A DNA stretch of 64,000 nt. Origin: Paenibacillus doosanensis (GTDB lineage Bacteria; Bacillota; Bacilli; Paenibacillales; NBRC-103111). How positions within the stretch are numbered: the stretch's first letter is position 1; the number at the start of each line of letters is the position of its first letter. The notes below the pieces were generated by a model. That model was not told where the DNA came from and searched no databases. It worked only from the letters and a program-made list of their open reading frames with translations. Positions 1 through 8,204 of the stretch are shown here, one piece after another. The stretch is from NCBI RefSeq assembly GCF_025060755.1, contig NZ_JANYUY010000010.1, positions 62,001-126,000 of the forward strand. The letters run 5' to 3'. A program made the position numbers and the translations under genes.

Positions 1-1359
1 GGCGTCATCAAATGGAATATGAAAACATTGATTCAAGAAGTGAATGAAGCGCTGCTGACGACGCTGGCCGCTTGCGGCGACGTAAACCGCAACGTCATGT
101 GCAATCCGAACCCGAATCAGTCCGAGCTTCATGAGCAGGTATACGAATGGGCCAGCAAGCTGAGCCTGCATTTGGAACCGAAGTCGGCGGCTTATCACGA
201 AATATGGCTGGACGGCGAGAAAATTGTCGATAGCCGCAAGGACGAGGAAGAAGAGCCGATCTACGGCGCCGTGTATTTGCCGCGCAAATTCAAGATCGGC
301 ATTGCGGTGCCTCCCGCCAACGAGGTGGACGTCTTCTCCCAAGACTTGGGTCTTATCGCGATCGAGGAGAAAGGGAAGCTTGTAGGGTTTAACGTCGCCG
401 TCGGCGGCGGCATGGGAATGACGCACGGCGATCCGCTCACCTACCCGCAGCTGGCGAGGGTCATCGGCTTCGTCAAGCCGGATCAGCTTATCGACGTCGC
501 CGAAAAAACGGTCATGATCCAAAGGGATTACGGCGACCGGTCGGTGCGCAAGCATGCCAGATTTAAATATACGATCGACGACCGCGGTATCGAGTGGTTC
601 GTTAACGAGCTTCAAGACCGCTTGGGCTGGAAGCTGGAGGAAGCGCGAGGCTATCGCTTCGACCATAACGGGGACCGCTACGGATGGGTCAAAGGCAATA
701 ACGGCAAATGGCACTATACGTTGTTTATTCAGAATGGCCGGGTTAAAGACGAGGAAGGATATCCTTTGATGACCGGATTAAGAGAAATAGCCAAAGTGCA
801 TACGGGAGACTACCGTCTCACGCCGAATCAGAATCTGATTATCGGCAATGTCGACGATCGTCAGAAGGAAGCGATCGAACGCATTATCCATGCGCACGGT
901 CTTACCGACGGGGCCTCTTACTCGGCATTAAGAAGAAATTCCATGGCCTGCGTCTCGCTGCCGACCTGTGGTTTGGCGATGGCCGAATCGGAGCGTTATT
1001 TGCCTTCGCTGCTTGAGAAGATCGAGACGATTCTGAATGAAGCGGGATTGCGCGAAGAAGAGATCGTCATCCGGATGACCGGCTGCCCGAACGGCTGCGC
1101 GCGTCCGGCGCTTGCGGAAGTCTCGTTTATCGGCAAGGCTCCGGGCAAGTACAATTTGTATTTGGGCGGAGGATTTTACGGGCAGCGCTTGAATAAGCTG
1201 TACCGGGAAAATATCGGCGAAAGCGAAATTTTGGACGTGCTGCGGCCGATTCTTAACCGGTATGCCAAGGAGAGAGAGGAAGGGGAGCATTTCGGCGATT
1301 TCTGCATACGCGCAGGATATGTCAAGGAAGTGCTGTCGGGACTTGATTTTCACGCGTAA
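1..1359 (+). CDS. cysI: Assimilatory sulfite reductase hemoprotein (beta) subunit, 5'-truncated by window edge
   Basis: The reading frame is open from base 1, so the gene starts outside the window; 452 residues are visible, against about 570 for a full CysI. The product reduces sulfite to sulfide with six electrons using siroheme and a 4Fe-4S cluster. The four cluster/siroheme cysteines are visible as a C-x5-C pair (codons at 949 and 967) and a C-x3-C pair in TGCPNGC (codons at 1084 and 1096). Upstream, [10 protein letters not shown] matches the conserved NRNV block of sulfite/nitrite reductases. An ATG at 19 exists, but the frame continues upstream of it with family-like sequence (GVIKWN), so it is internal. 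The DUF488 gene follows after 18 bp, probably in the same operon. A ferredoxin-dependent nitrite reductase is the main alternative; the family is certain, the substrate is inferred. Confidence 0.9.
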   Translation, partial: GVIKWNMKTLIQEVNEALLTTLAACGDVNRNVMCNPNPNQSELHEQVYEWASKLSLHLEPKSAAYHEIWLDGEKIVDSRKDEEEEPIYGAVYLPRKFKIGIAVPPANEVDVFSQDLGLIAIEEKGKLVGFNVAVGGGMGMTHGDPLTYPQLARVIGFVKPDQLIDVAEKTVMIQRDYGDRSVRKHARFKYTIDDRGIEWFVNELQDRLGWKLEEARGYRFDHNGDRYGWVKGNNGKWHYTLFIQNGRVKDEEGYPLMTGLREIAKVHTGDYRLTPNQNLIIGNVDDRQKEAIERIIHAHGLTDGASYSALRRNSMACVSLPTCGLAMAESERYLPSLLEKIETILNEAGLREEEIVIRMTGCPNGCARPALAEVSFIGKAPGKYNLYLGGGFYGQRLNKLYRENIGESEILDVLRPILNRYAKEREEGEHFGDFCIRAGYVKEVLSGLDFHA

Positions 1360-1377
1360 CGGAAAGCCGGAGAAGCC

Positions 1378-1752
1378 ATGAGCGACATACGGATCAAACG
1401 GATTTACGATGGCATCGACAGCTCGGACGGTGCTAGGATTCTTGTCGACCGGTTATGGCCCAGAGGAGTGTCGAAAGACGGGGCGCAGCTGACGCGCTGG
1501 ATGAAGGAAGTCGCGCCGAGCGCTGCGCTGCGCACATGGTTCGGGCATCGGCCGGAGAAGTTCGAAGCTTTCCGGACGCTGTATACAGCCGAGCTGGAGC
1601 AAGAGGCGGTTCAGCCTTACCTTGAGCAGCTGATCCGTTGGAGCCGGGAGGGCAGGGTCACGCTGCTGTATGCCGCCAAGGATGAGCAGTGCAATCATGC
1701 CGTCCTGTTAAAGGAGTATTTGGAAGCCAAGCGGCGGGAGACGGAAAGCTAG
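1378..1752 (+). CDS. DUF488 family protein (YeaO-like)
   Basis: A 124-residue protein of the DUF488 family. The visible family signature is the N-terminal IKRIYDG block followed by DGARILVDRLWPRGVSK, then an RTWFGHRPEKFEAFR segment and the C-terminal TLLYAAKDEQCNHAVLLKEYL block. The length is normal for the short YeaO-like branch. It has no signal peptide or membrane segment, so it should be cytoplasmic. A GGAGAAG ribosome site precedes the ATG, and the gap to cysI is only 18 bp, which suggests co-transcription. The biochemical function of DUF488 is not established; a link to sulfur or heme chemistry here would rest only on the neighbour. Confidence 0.85.
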   Translation: MSDIRIKRIYDGIDSSDGARILVDRLWPRGVSKDGAQLTRWMKEVAPSAALRTWFGHRPEKFEAFRTLYTAELEQEAVQPYLEQLIRWSREGRVTLLYAAKDEQCNHAVLLKEYLEAKRRETES

Positions 1753-1804
1753 CCGTTTGCAAGCACGGACTGATGAGGATTTTCCGCATTTTACCATACA
1801 AAGA

Positions 1805-1833
1805 TTGAAATGCGCTGGCGAATGTGGTAAACT
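1805..1833 (+). promoter_or_regulatory. Sigma-A promoter for the ABC-F leader transcript
   Basis: TTGAAA (1805-1810) and TAAACT (1828-1833) are separated by exactly 17 bp. Transcription would begin near 1840, just upstream of the two-codon ORF and the attenuator hairpins, so it yields a leader of about 235 nt before the ABC-F start codon. Confidence 0.6.
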
Positions 1834-1850
1834 ACCGTTAACTTAACGAC

Positions 1851-2057
1851 GGGAGTTGAATGGGATAATGTAATCTTTCTTGCTGGTTTTTATAAACATG
1901 AACAGCATATTTGTCTGTTGTATTGTTTATAAGCAAGAAAGTTACTTTATTCTTTTCACTCAAAGGGCATGTTTTACTCTGATCGGTACAGGGTTGGATT
2001 TGCTGTATTCTATTGAGCTGTAAGAAAGGTAACTTTCTTGCAGCTTTTCTATTTTTA
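1851..2057 (+). promoter_or_regulatory. Transcription attenuator with micro-uORF upstream of ABC-F resistance gene
   Basis: GGGAG (1851-1855) precedes a two-codon ORF, ATG GGA TAA (1860-1868). Three competing helices follow. Helix 1 pairs CTTTCTTGCT (1875-1884) with AGCAAGAAAG (1932-1941) and continues with TATAAACA (1891-1898) against TGTTTATA (1924-1931). Helix 2, the antiterminator, pairs GCAAGAAAGTTAC (1933-1945) with GTAACTTTCTTGC (2029-2041), 13 perfect pairs. Helix 3 is an intrinsic terminator with stem 2016-2028/2033-2045, a GTAA loop and the U-rich run 2046-2057. The helices share strands, so only one of 1 or 2, and one of 2 or 3, can form. A ribosome held at the uORF start would reach about base 1875 and block helix 1, freeing the antiterminator. 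This is the logic known for Vml/Lsa/Lmo0919-type ABC-F genes; the mechanism here is inferred. Confidence 0.82.
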
Positions 2058-2075
2058 TACAGGAGGATTCCAACC

Positions 2076-3554
2076 ATGTCAACGATTACAGTGTCCAACC
2101 TAACCTTTGCTTATGACGGCAGCTACGATAATATTTTCGATCATGTGAGCTTTCAAATCGATACGGATTGGAAGTTGGGCTTTACGGGAAGAAACGGTCG
2201 CGGCAAAACGACGTTCCTCCATCTGCTGCTCGGCAAATATGAATACAGCGGAACGATTTCCGCTCAAGTGAGTTTCGACTATTTTCCGTTCCATGTCGAG
2301 GATAAGGAAGCCAATACGCTGGATGTCGTCGAACAGATCATTCCGGATTACCAGCATTGGGAGCTTATGCGCGAATTGTCGCTGCTGAAGGTGTCCGAGG
2401 ACGTGCTGTACCGTCCCTTCCAATCCTTGTCCAACGGCGAGCAAACGAAAGTGCTGCTGGCGGCGCTGTTTCTGAAGGAAAACAGCTTTCTGCTCATCGA
2501 CGAGCCGACGAACCATCTGGACTTGCACGCGCGGAAGCTTGTCAGCGATTATATGAGAACCAAGCGCGGATACATTGTCGTGTCCCATGACAGGGCGTTC
2601 CTCGACAATTGCGTGGATCATATTCTGTCCATTAACAAAACGGATATCGAAATCCAAAGAGGAAATTTTTCCGATTGGTGGGAAAATAAGCAAAGGCAGG
2701 ACCAGTATGAGCTGGCCCAGAACGACAAGCTGCGCAAAGATATCAAACGGCTGTCCGAAGCGGCCGACCGAACGAGCCACTGGTCGCATGAAGTGGAAAA
2801 AACGAAAAACGGCACTCGCAATTCCGGTTCCAAGGTCGATAAAGGGTATGTAGGCCATAAAGCCGCCAAAATGATGAAACGATCCAAATCGCTTGAAAGC
2901 AGGCAGCAATCCGCGATCGAAGAAAAATCCGCGCTTCTGAAAAATATCGAAGGCTCGGAAAGCCTCAAAATTTCCCAGCTCGCTTATCATAAAAGTCAGC
3001 TGGCGGAGCTGGAGCATATTTCCATTCATTATGGCGATAGGACGGTGTGCCGCGATGTTAGCTTTAGCATCGAGCAAGGGCAGCGGATTGCGCTCATGGG
3101 GCCGAACGGCTCCGGCAAATCAAGCATTCTCAAGCTGATTTGCGGTGAGGACATATGCTATTGCGGTACATTCCGAAAGGGCAGCCAGCTTAAAATCTCG
3201 TATGTTTCGCAGGATACGTCGCATTTACAGGGCAATCTGACCGATTATGCCAAGAGCGCCGGGATCGACGAAAGCTTGTTTAAAGCGATTTTGAGAAAGC
3301 TCGATTTTTCACGTACGCAATTCGAAAAGGATATGGCTTCTTACAGCGGCGGTCAAAAGAAGAAGGTGCTGATTGCCAAAAGCCTTTGCGAGAACGTTCA
3401 TTTGCATATTTGGGATGAGCCGTTGAACTTTATCGATGTCATCTCCCGTATGCAAATCGAAGAGCTGCTGCTGGAGCATTCGCCGACCATTCTTTTCGTC
3501 GAGCATGACAGCGAGTTTTGCAAACGCATCGCGACAAAGACCGTAGAGCTTTAA
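2076..3554 (+). CDS. Lsa-type ABC-F ribosomal protection protein
   Basis: A 492-residue soluble protein with two ABC ATPase domains and no membrane segments. ABC-F factors of this kind bind the ribosomal E site and dislodge lincosamide, streptogramin A or pleuromutilin drugs. The first nucleotide-binding domain has Walker A GRNGRGKTT, signature LSNGEQ and Walker B FLLIDEPTNHLD with switch VVSHDRAF. A linker rich in charged residues (about 190-300, with HKAAKMMKRSKSLE) follows. The second domain has GPNGSGKS, SYSGGQKKK, HIWDEPLNFID and VEHDSEF. Length and the WDEPLN variant in the second Walker B match Lsa proteins. The start at 2076 is chosen because AGGAGG (2061-2066) precedes it; the frame opens 21 codons earlier, but those codons encode the attenuator terminator. 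Drug range cannot be read from sequence. Confidence 0.88.
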   Translation: MSTITVSNLTFAYDGSYDNIFDHVSFQIDTDWKLGFTGRNGRGKTTFLHLLLGKYEYSGTISAQVSFDYFPFHVEDKEANTLDVVEQIIPDYQHWELMRELSLLKVSEDVLYRPFQSLSNGEQTKVLLAALFLKENSFLLIDEPTNHLDLHARKLVSDYMRTKRGYIVVSHDRAFLDNCVDHILSINKTDIEIQRGNFSDWWENKQRQDQYELAQNDKLRKDIKRLSEAADRTSHWSHEVEKTKNGTRNSGSKVDKGYVGHKAAKMMKRSKSLESRQQSAIEEKSALLKNIEGSESLKISQLAYHKSQLAELEHISIHYGDRTVCRDVSFSIEQGQRIALMGPNGSGKSSILKLICGEDICYCGTFRKGSQLKISYVSQDTSHLQGNLTDYAKSAGIDESLFKAILRKLDFSRTQFEKDMASYSGGQKKKVLIAKSLCENVHLHIWDEPLNFIDVISRMQIEELLLEHSPTILFVEHDSEFCKRIATKTVEL

Positions 3555-3570
3555 AAGCCTGGTGAAAAAA

Positions 3571-3721
3571 GAGCGCAGGGGCCATTTGAATCTGGAAAAG
3601 CGTTAGCGTTCGCCTTTGAAAACGGATTCTCTCCACAGAAAAACGAAAAAACAATTCAAAGAATCCGTTTTCAACAGCGATTGGAGGATCAAATGGACGC
3701 CGCAGCGGACTTTTTCACCAC
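3571..3721 (+). repeat. Interspersed intergenic repeat, copy 1 (full)
   Basis: About 150 bp of non-coding sequence, recognisable by CCATTTGAATCTGGAAAA, GCGTTAGCGTTC and GAAAACGGATTC. The last block is repeated inverted as GAATCCGTTTTC about 30 bases later, so the centre can fold into a hairpin. The tail reads GACGCCGCAGCGGACT then TTTTCACCAC. A second, degraded copy lies at 16227-16340 and a tail-only fragment at 49760-49793. Confidence 0.7.
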
Positions 3722-3782
3722 CCTTTTAAAAGGGAAAGGTTTTCACTCGCTCTTTTAAAGACGCGGTTCGTCGCAGCGTCAA

Positions 3783-3822
3783 GAGCCAATCTTCCGTTTA
3801 GCGGAGATAGGCTCTTTTTTTG
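3783..3822 (+). terminator. Intrinsic terminator downstream of the ABC-F gene
   Basis: The stem GAGCC-AATCTTCCG pairs with CGGAGAT-AGGCTC around a TTTAG loop and is followed by seven Ts. It separates the ABC-F gene and repeat copy 1 from germination operon 1. Confidence 0.75.
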
Positions 3823-3900
3823 CGTCTTATAGTTCGGAATAGTTTTCCTCCTGCGGGGTAATCTATGGCAAGATAACGCTATCGGAGGGAGGGGATTCAC

Positions 3901-5208
3901 ATGCTTGACGAAGTCAAGCGGCAGCTCGGCAACCCCGCCGATTTGACGGCTCAACTATTGAACAACGGTTATACTCAAATGGAATTTTGCTTCTTCGCGA
4001 GCATGAGCGATATTAATCAAGTGAAAGACGCCGTCGTAGTTCCGTTCTCTTACCGGTTTGACCCTCGCGAATTTAAGCGGATGCTGGAGGGAAGCCCCGC
4101 GTTCGTAAAGGCGGATGACTCTCAAGAATGGGTAGCCATGCTGCTTCGAGGCTGTACGCTGATCGAATATGAAGGCGTCGTATACGCGATGCAAGCGATC
4201 CGCAAGATGCAGACCCAGCCGGAGAACACGGAAGTAGAAGCTTCCCTGCAAGGTCCGCAATCCGCCTTCACCGAAGACCTGGATATGAATACGAACCTCG
4301 TTCGTCTTCGCTATAATTTGCCGACGCTGACGGTGGAGAAGATGGAGAAGGGCGACTCGTCCAAAACCCGGTTTATGATTTTATACGACCGGGACAAGGT
4401 AGACCGCAAGCCGCTGGAGGAGCTGCACCAAAGATTGGACAAAGTGCAAATCAAGCTGCTGCAGGCGGCCGGTCAGCTCGCGATGTATTTGGGCAATTCC
4501 AGGTACACGATGTTCCCTGTTACGATGCAGACCGAGCGTCCGGACCGCGTCGCGCAGTTTCTGGAACGGGGGAAGATTGCGATCCTGCTCGACGGCAGCC
4601 GCTTCGCCATTACGTTGCCCGTCCGATTTTTCGACTTCATGCATGCAATGGACGACGATTATGAGCCGTACTGGATGGGACGAGTGATCATTTTATTTCG
4701 TTACATCGGCATGCTCTTGTCTATGACGCTGCCCGCACTGTATATCGCCGTAACTTCGTATAATCCGGAATTTTTTCGCGTACAGCTTGCGTTCTCCATT
4801 GACGGAAGCCGCGCCGCCGTGCCTTACCCCGCATTTATCGAAGTGTTCATCATGCTCTTTATGATTGAAGCGCTGATTGAAGCGAGCATCCGGCTTCCTC
4901 GTTTCGTCGGTTCCACCGCCGCGACCGTAGGAGGGCTTATTCTGGGACAAGCCGCTCAGCAGGCGGGATTGGTCAGCAGCATCATGATCATCGTGACCTC
5001 GGTTGTCGCGATTTCCAACTTCGTTATTCCGAGCAGCTCGTTCAGTTATTCGATTCGAGCCTTGAAGTATGTTTTCGTCGTGATGTCGATCTTTTACGGG
5101 ATGGTCGGCGTCATCGTCACTATGTTTCTTGTTATCGTGTATTTATGCCATTTGCGCAGCTTCGGGCAGCCGTATCTCTCGATCTACCAGCCTGGAGAAA
5201 ATCGTTAA
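3901..5208 (+). CDS. GerA-family spore germinant receptor subunit A (operon 1)
   Basis: A 435-residue member of the GerA family, the A subunit of an inner-membrane nutrient receptor that triggers germination. The N-terminal soluble half contains the family blocks ASLQGPQSAFTEDLDMNTNLVRLR (partial, about 117-140) and MQTERPDRVAQFLERGKIAILLDGS (about 205-230). The C-terminal half (about 260-430) carries hydrophobic segments with EALIEASIRLPRFVG and GGLILGQAAQQAGLVS, both typical. It is shorter at the N terminus than the usual 470-550 residues. GGAGGGAGG lies just upstream of the ATG. gerB and gerC follow, giving the order A-B-C. The germinant is unknown. Confidence 0.92.
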   Translation: MLDEVKRQLGNPADLTAQLLNNGYTQMEFCFFASMSDINQVKDAVVVPFSYRFDPREFKRMLEGSPAFVKADDSQEWVAMLLRGCTLIEYEGVVYAMQAIRKMQTQPENTEVEASLQGPQSAFTEDLDMNTNLVRLRYNLPTLTVEKMEKGDSSKTRFMILYDRDKVDRKPLEELHQRLDKVQIKLLQAAGQLAMYLGNSRYTMFPVTMQTERPDRVAQFLERGKIAILLDGSRFAITLPVRFFDFMHAMDDDYEPYWMGRVIILFRYIGMLLSMTLPALYIAVTSYNPEFFRVQLAFSIDGSRAAVPYPAFIEVFIMLFMIEALIEASIRLPRFVGSTAATVGGLILGQAAQQAGLVSSIMIIVTSVVAISNFVIPSSSFSYSIRALKYVFVVMSIFYGMVGVIVTMFLVIVYLCHLRSFGQPYLSIYQPGENR

Positions 5209-5230
5209 TCAGCGGGCGGGGGGATCGCAT

Positions 5231-6373
5231 CTGAACCGTTATTTCTATTATCACTTTGTTTATGTCGGGTTTATGAACGTCATGCTGTTCGTACCGCATA
5301 TTCTCATTCGAGACCGGTTCCACGGAGCGGTGATGAGCCTTATTATCGCCATCGTTTGCGGCACGACGGTTTCTATCGTAACGGCAGGATGCTTTCAGCG
5401 TTTTCCCGGGTTGGGGTTGCCGGAAATTTTTTATCGTTATTTTCCCAAGGGCCTTGCCGCCGCTCTCATCGCGTTGACCGCCTTGAGCTGGATGTCCGGG
5501 GGCATTCTCGTCGTTTACAGCTTTACGCGGACGATGGGGATGTTCTTCAACCCGGAGATGAACGAATTTTTGTTTCTGTTCATAATGGTTGTCGCTTGCA
5601 TCTTTGCCGGCTCGCGGTCGTCGCGGTCCGTTCAATTTTCTCTCGAAATACTGCTTCTGCTAACCGCTCCGTTAGGTTTATTCATCCTGTACAAGGCCGT
5701 AACCGACCATTGGGTCAGCTGGGATGCAATGAGGGTAGTGGCCGGCTATGTGCATCAAGCGCCGACGTTTAAATCGATTGCGGCAGCGACCTTTCTGTTC
5801 AGCGGGTACCTCAATCTGTCGCTGTTCAATCGATTGAATCCTCCGGGATTCAAGTTGAAGCACCGCTGGGTCATTCCGATTGTGGGCGTGATCTTCGCCT
5901 TCTATACCTTCTTCATTCCGATCGGATTCCACGGCACGATGGCGGTAGAGCAGTACGTGTTTCTTTGGAGCATTACTGCGGATTCCATGATCATGCAATA
6001 CGGATTCGTGCAGCGGGTGCTGTTTACGTTTCTCATTGTGTTCTCGTTTTTATCGCTCATGTTTGTCATGAATACGTTTCACAGTGCGATGGAGTTTTTT
6101 AAATCCTGCTCCCCGCGTCATCGGCCCAAAGCGGAGGAAATGCCCGTACCGAAGGCCAACTGGATTTATTGCGCAGTCTTCGGTGTATTGTCTTTCATTT
6201 ATTGTTTTTGGGCCAACGAGCAAAAAAACCAATGGGCTACGGAGTGGTGGCTCATGATCCGGTTTTGTGTCGAAGTGTTCTTAATGCTGCTGCTGCTTAT
6301 AATTGTATTCCTCGCTAGGAAGGACCCGAACGTTCGCGCCGCGAAAGGAGGTTCCGCCAATTACGGAAAGTAG
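5231..6373 (+). CDS. GerB-family germination permease-like subunit (operon 1), probable non-ATG start
   Basis: An integral membrane protein of about 380 residues with about ten hydrophobic helices, belonging to the GerB/YndE spore germination group of the amino acid-permease superfamily. The frame is open from an ATG at 5129, but that start would overlap gerA by 80 bp and add residues unlike the family. The only well-placed start with a ribosome site (GGGGGG, 5218-5223) is a CTG at 5231, giving MNRYFYYHFVYVGF and a 22-bp gap to gerA. The next in-frame ATG (5273) would clip the first helix. Family blocks seen include the PGLGLPEI region and GYLNLSLFNR. The start is inferred; family membership is clear. 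Confidence 0.85.
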   Translation: MNRYFYYHFVYVGFMNVMLFVPHILIRDRFHGAVMSLIIAIVCGTTVSIVTAGCFQRFPGLGLPEIFYRYFPKGLAAALIALTALSWMSGGILVVYSFTRTMGMFFNPEMNEFLFLFIMVVACIFAGSRSSRSVQFSLEILLLLTAPLGLFILYKAVTDHWVSWDAMRVVAGYVHQAPTFKSIAAATFLFSGYLNLSLFNRLNPPGFKLKHRWVIPIVGVIFAFYTFFIPIGFHGTMAVEQYVFLWSITADSMIMQYGFVQRVLFTFLIVFSFLSLMFVMNTFHSAMEFFKSCSPRHRPKAEEMPVPKANWIYCAVFGVLSFIYCFWANEQKNQWATEWWLMIRFCVEVFLMLLLLIIVFLARKDPNVRAAKGGSANYGK

Positions 6374-6388
6374 GAGGAGGTGCCCTTC

Positions 6389-7468
6389 ATGATCAGAGCG
6401 TTCATCGCTTTCCTGCTCTGCGCGCTTCTCGCGGGCTGCGGGATGAAGGATATCGACAAGCGCTTCTATGTCGTTGCGACGGGAGTCGATTGGAGCGGCA
6501 AGCCGGAGAAGCCTTTCCGGGTGTCGATCCGGCTGGCCATTACTTCGGCGAAGGTCGAAAGCGGTTCGTCCAAAACCCAGCTTCAATCGATTGAAGCGCC
6601 CTCGATCGCCGAGGGTATTCGCCATTTGAAATCGTTCGTGGACAAGGAGCTCGATTTCGGGCACTGCCGCGTATTCGTGATGGGCAAATCGCTGCTGGAG
6701 CACGGAGATCCCGAATCGATGACCTGGTTTGTCCGCAGACGGGATATCCAGGCGATCAGCTACGTCGGCGTCGGTGATCCGGACGCTTTGTCGGTGCTGA
6801 AGATTACGCCGAAATCGGAACGGTATCCCGGCAATGCCCTGACCCTTACGTTCGGCAACGAAGGCTCCGAATCTCCTTATACGGTAACGACCTACTTCTT
6901 CGACCTGGTGCGGAGGCATTTCGAAAGGGGAATGGACCCGGTGCTCCCGGTCATTCGCAGCAACGGCGATACTTATGCGATCGACCGTGCGCTGCTGATG
7001 GATAAGAAGCGGATGCGTCTTATCTTGAGTCCGGAAGAGACGCTGCTGTACAATATGACGGCCAATCAATATTCCAAATCCGAGCTGAAAATGCCTTACG
7101 GCAATAAGCGGATCGTGCTCACCGTCAACCAAGCCCGGACCAAGGTGAAGATCAGCCGGGACGACGTACCGCAGGTGAGGATGGACGTCCAGGTATCGGG
7201 CATTTTGGAAGAGAGTCCTCCGAACGTATTGGAGCGGGACTGGGAAGGAATTGAGCGCAAGCTGGGCCAGCGGTTCTCCCGCGAAGTCGAGAAGTTGCTG
7301 TACAAAATCCGCGATGCGGAGGTCGATCCATACGGCTTCGGGCTTCGGTATTTGTCCACTTATTTCGGCGATCAAAACGATTATAAGCATTGGCAGTCCG
7401 TCTATCCCGACGTTCAGTTTAAAGTAACTACCCGTGTCAAAATATTGGGACCCGGCGTCGTCCGCTAA
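6389..7468 (+). CDS. GerC-family germination lipoprotein (operon 1)
   Basis: A 359-residue lipoprotein subunit of the Ger(x)C family. The signal peptide ends in the lipobox LLAG-C, followed by GMKDIDKRFYVVATGVDWSG, the standard opening of the family. AGGAGG (6372-6377) is too close to the in-frame GTG at 6380 but well spaced for the ATG at 6389, which is chosen. The C-terminal domain contains RVKISRDDVPQ-like sequence and ends with a long amphipathic helix and FKVTTRVKILGPG. The gene follows gerB by 15 bp. GerC subunits are anchored on the outer face of the inner spore membrane. Confidence 0.9.
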   Translation: MIRAFIAFLLCALLAGCGMKDIDKRFYVVATGVDWSGKPEKPFRVSIRLAITSAKVESGSSKTQLQSIEAPSIAEGIRHLKSFVDKELDFGHCRVFVMGKSLLEHGDPESMTWFVRRRDIQAISYVGVGDPDALSVLKITPKSERYPGNALTLTFGNEGSESPYTVTTYFFDLVRRHFERGMDPVLPVIRSNGDTYAIDRALLMDKKRMRLILSPEETLLYNMTANQYSKSELKMPYGNKRIVLTVNQARTKVKISRDDVPQVRMDVQVSGILEESPPNVLERDWEGIERKLGQRFSREVEKLLYKIRDAEVDPYGFGLRYLSTYFGDQNDYKHWQSVYPDVQFKVTTRVKILGPGVVR

Positions 7469-7501
7469 CCGCCGGAAAAAAAGCAGAAAGGGGAGCAAAT
7501 C

Positions 7502-8083
7502 ATGTCCGACTTTATGCCGGTGCCGCTGAAGGAAGATCCGCCGCCGTCACATGCGGTTGATTGCCGGAGATGCGAGCTTGCCAATCAACGTCAACGAGTG
7601 ATTTGGGGCGAAGGGACGCCCGGGGCGCCCATTTTTATCTTGTTAGATAACCCGGGAATGCGAGAGGATGCCGAAGGGAATCCGTTCGTATGCGGCACGC
7701 GCGAAGCGCTGCAGCAAGGGATGTATGAAGCCGGATTGGCGCCCGAGAAGGTCTATGTTAGCTTTCTCCTGAAATGTCGTCCTAGACGGGCTTACAATAA
7801 ACCGCTTGCCAGGGAGACTTGTTTCCCTTATTTCCAGTATCAGCTCTCGGTAAGCAAGGCCTCTCTGCTTCTGGGCTTGGGGAACACGGTTGTGCAAACG
7901 CTATTTCCTCATGATGAGAGCGACGTAAAAAGCTTGAGAGGAAGGTGGCATGACTTTCAAGGGATTCCCATTGCTTTCTCCTACCATCCGTTGGCGGTAC
8001 GCCGAAGACCGGCGCTTCAGAAGTATTTGGCGGAAGACCTGCGGTTCGTTGTTCGCAAAGCCAAGGAAATGAGCCTTATATAA
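7502..8083 (+). CDS. Uracil-DNA glycosylase superfamily protein, Fe-S family-4-like
   Basis: A 193-residue protein of the uracil-DNA glycosylase superfamily, most like the iron-sulfur family 4/5 branch. The cluster cysteines appear as a C-x2-C pair (CRRCEL) near residue 22, LLKCRP in the middle and RETCFPYF after it. The active-site motif 1, usually GEAPG-x2-ED-x2-GRPFVG, here reads LDNPGMREDAEGNPFVCG, and motif 2 reads SYHPLAVRR in place of the usual HPA or HPS. The changes in both motifs mean that base specificity may differ from canonical uracil excision. A strong GGGGAG site precedes the ATG. It lies 33 bp after gerC and could be co-transcribed, but no functional link is evident. Confidence 0.8.
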   Translation: MSDFMPVPLKEDPPPSHAVDCRRCELANQRQRVIWGEGTPGAPIFILLDNPGMREDAEGNPFVCGTREALQQGMYEAGLAPEKVYVSFLLKCRPRRAYNKPLARETCFPYFQYQLSVSKASLLLGLGNTVVQTLFPHDESDVKSLRGRWHDFQGIPIAFSYHPLAVRRRPALQKYLAEDLRFVVRKAKEMSLI

Positions 8084-8204
8084 AAAATGAACGGGCTCGG
8101 GTCGGCAAGCTTTCGGCAGCAATTTCCCGTGATGCGCTTCAATGCATAACCGTGTTACAATAGATGGCAGCGGTTTACATTGTGGCGAGGAGAGGTTATC
8201 GATT

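Noticed and set aside
2100-3077. 325-residue ORF antisense to the ABC-F gene
   Set aside because: Lies wholly opposite a clear ABC-F gene and shows no protein family features.
6281-7498. 405-residue ORF antisense to gerC of operon 1
   Set aside because: Shadow of the gerC gene; composition is rich in Arg and His, as usual for reverse frames here.
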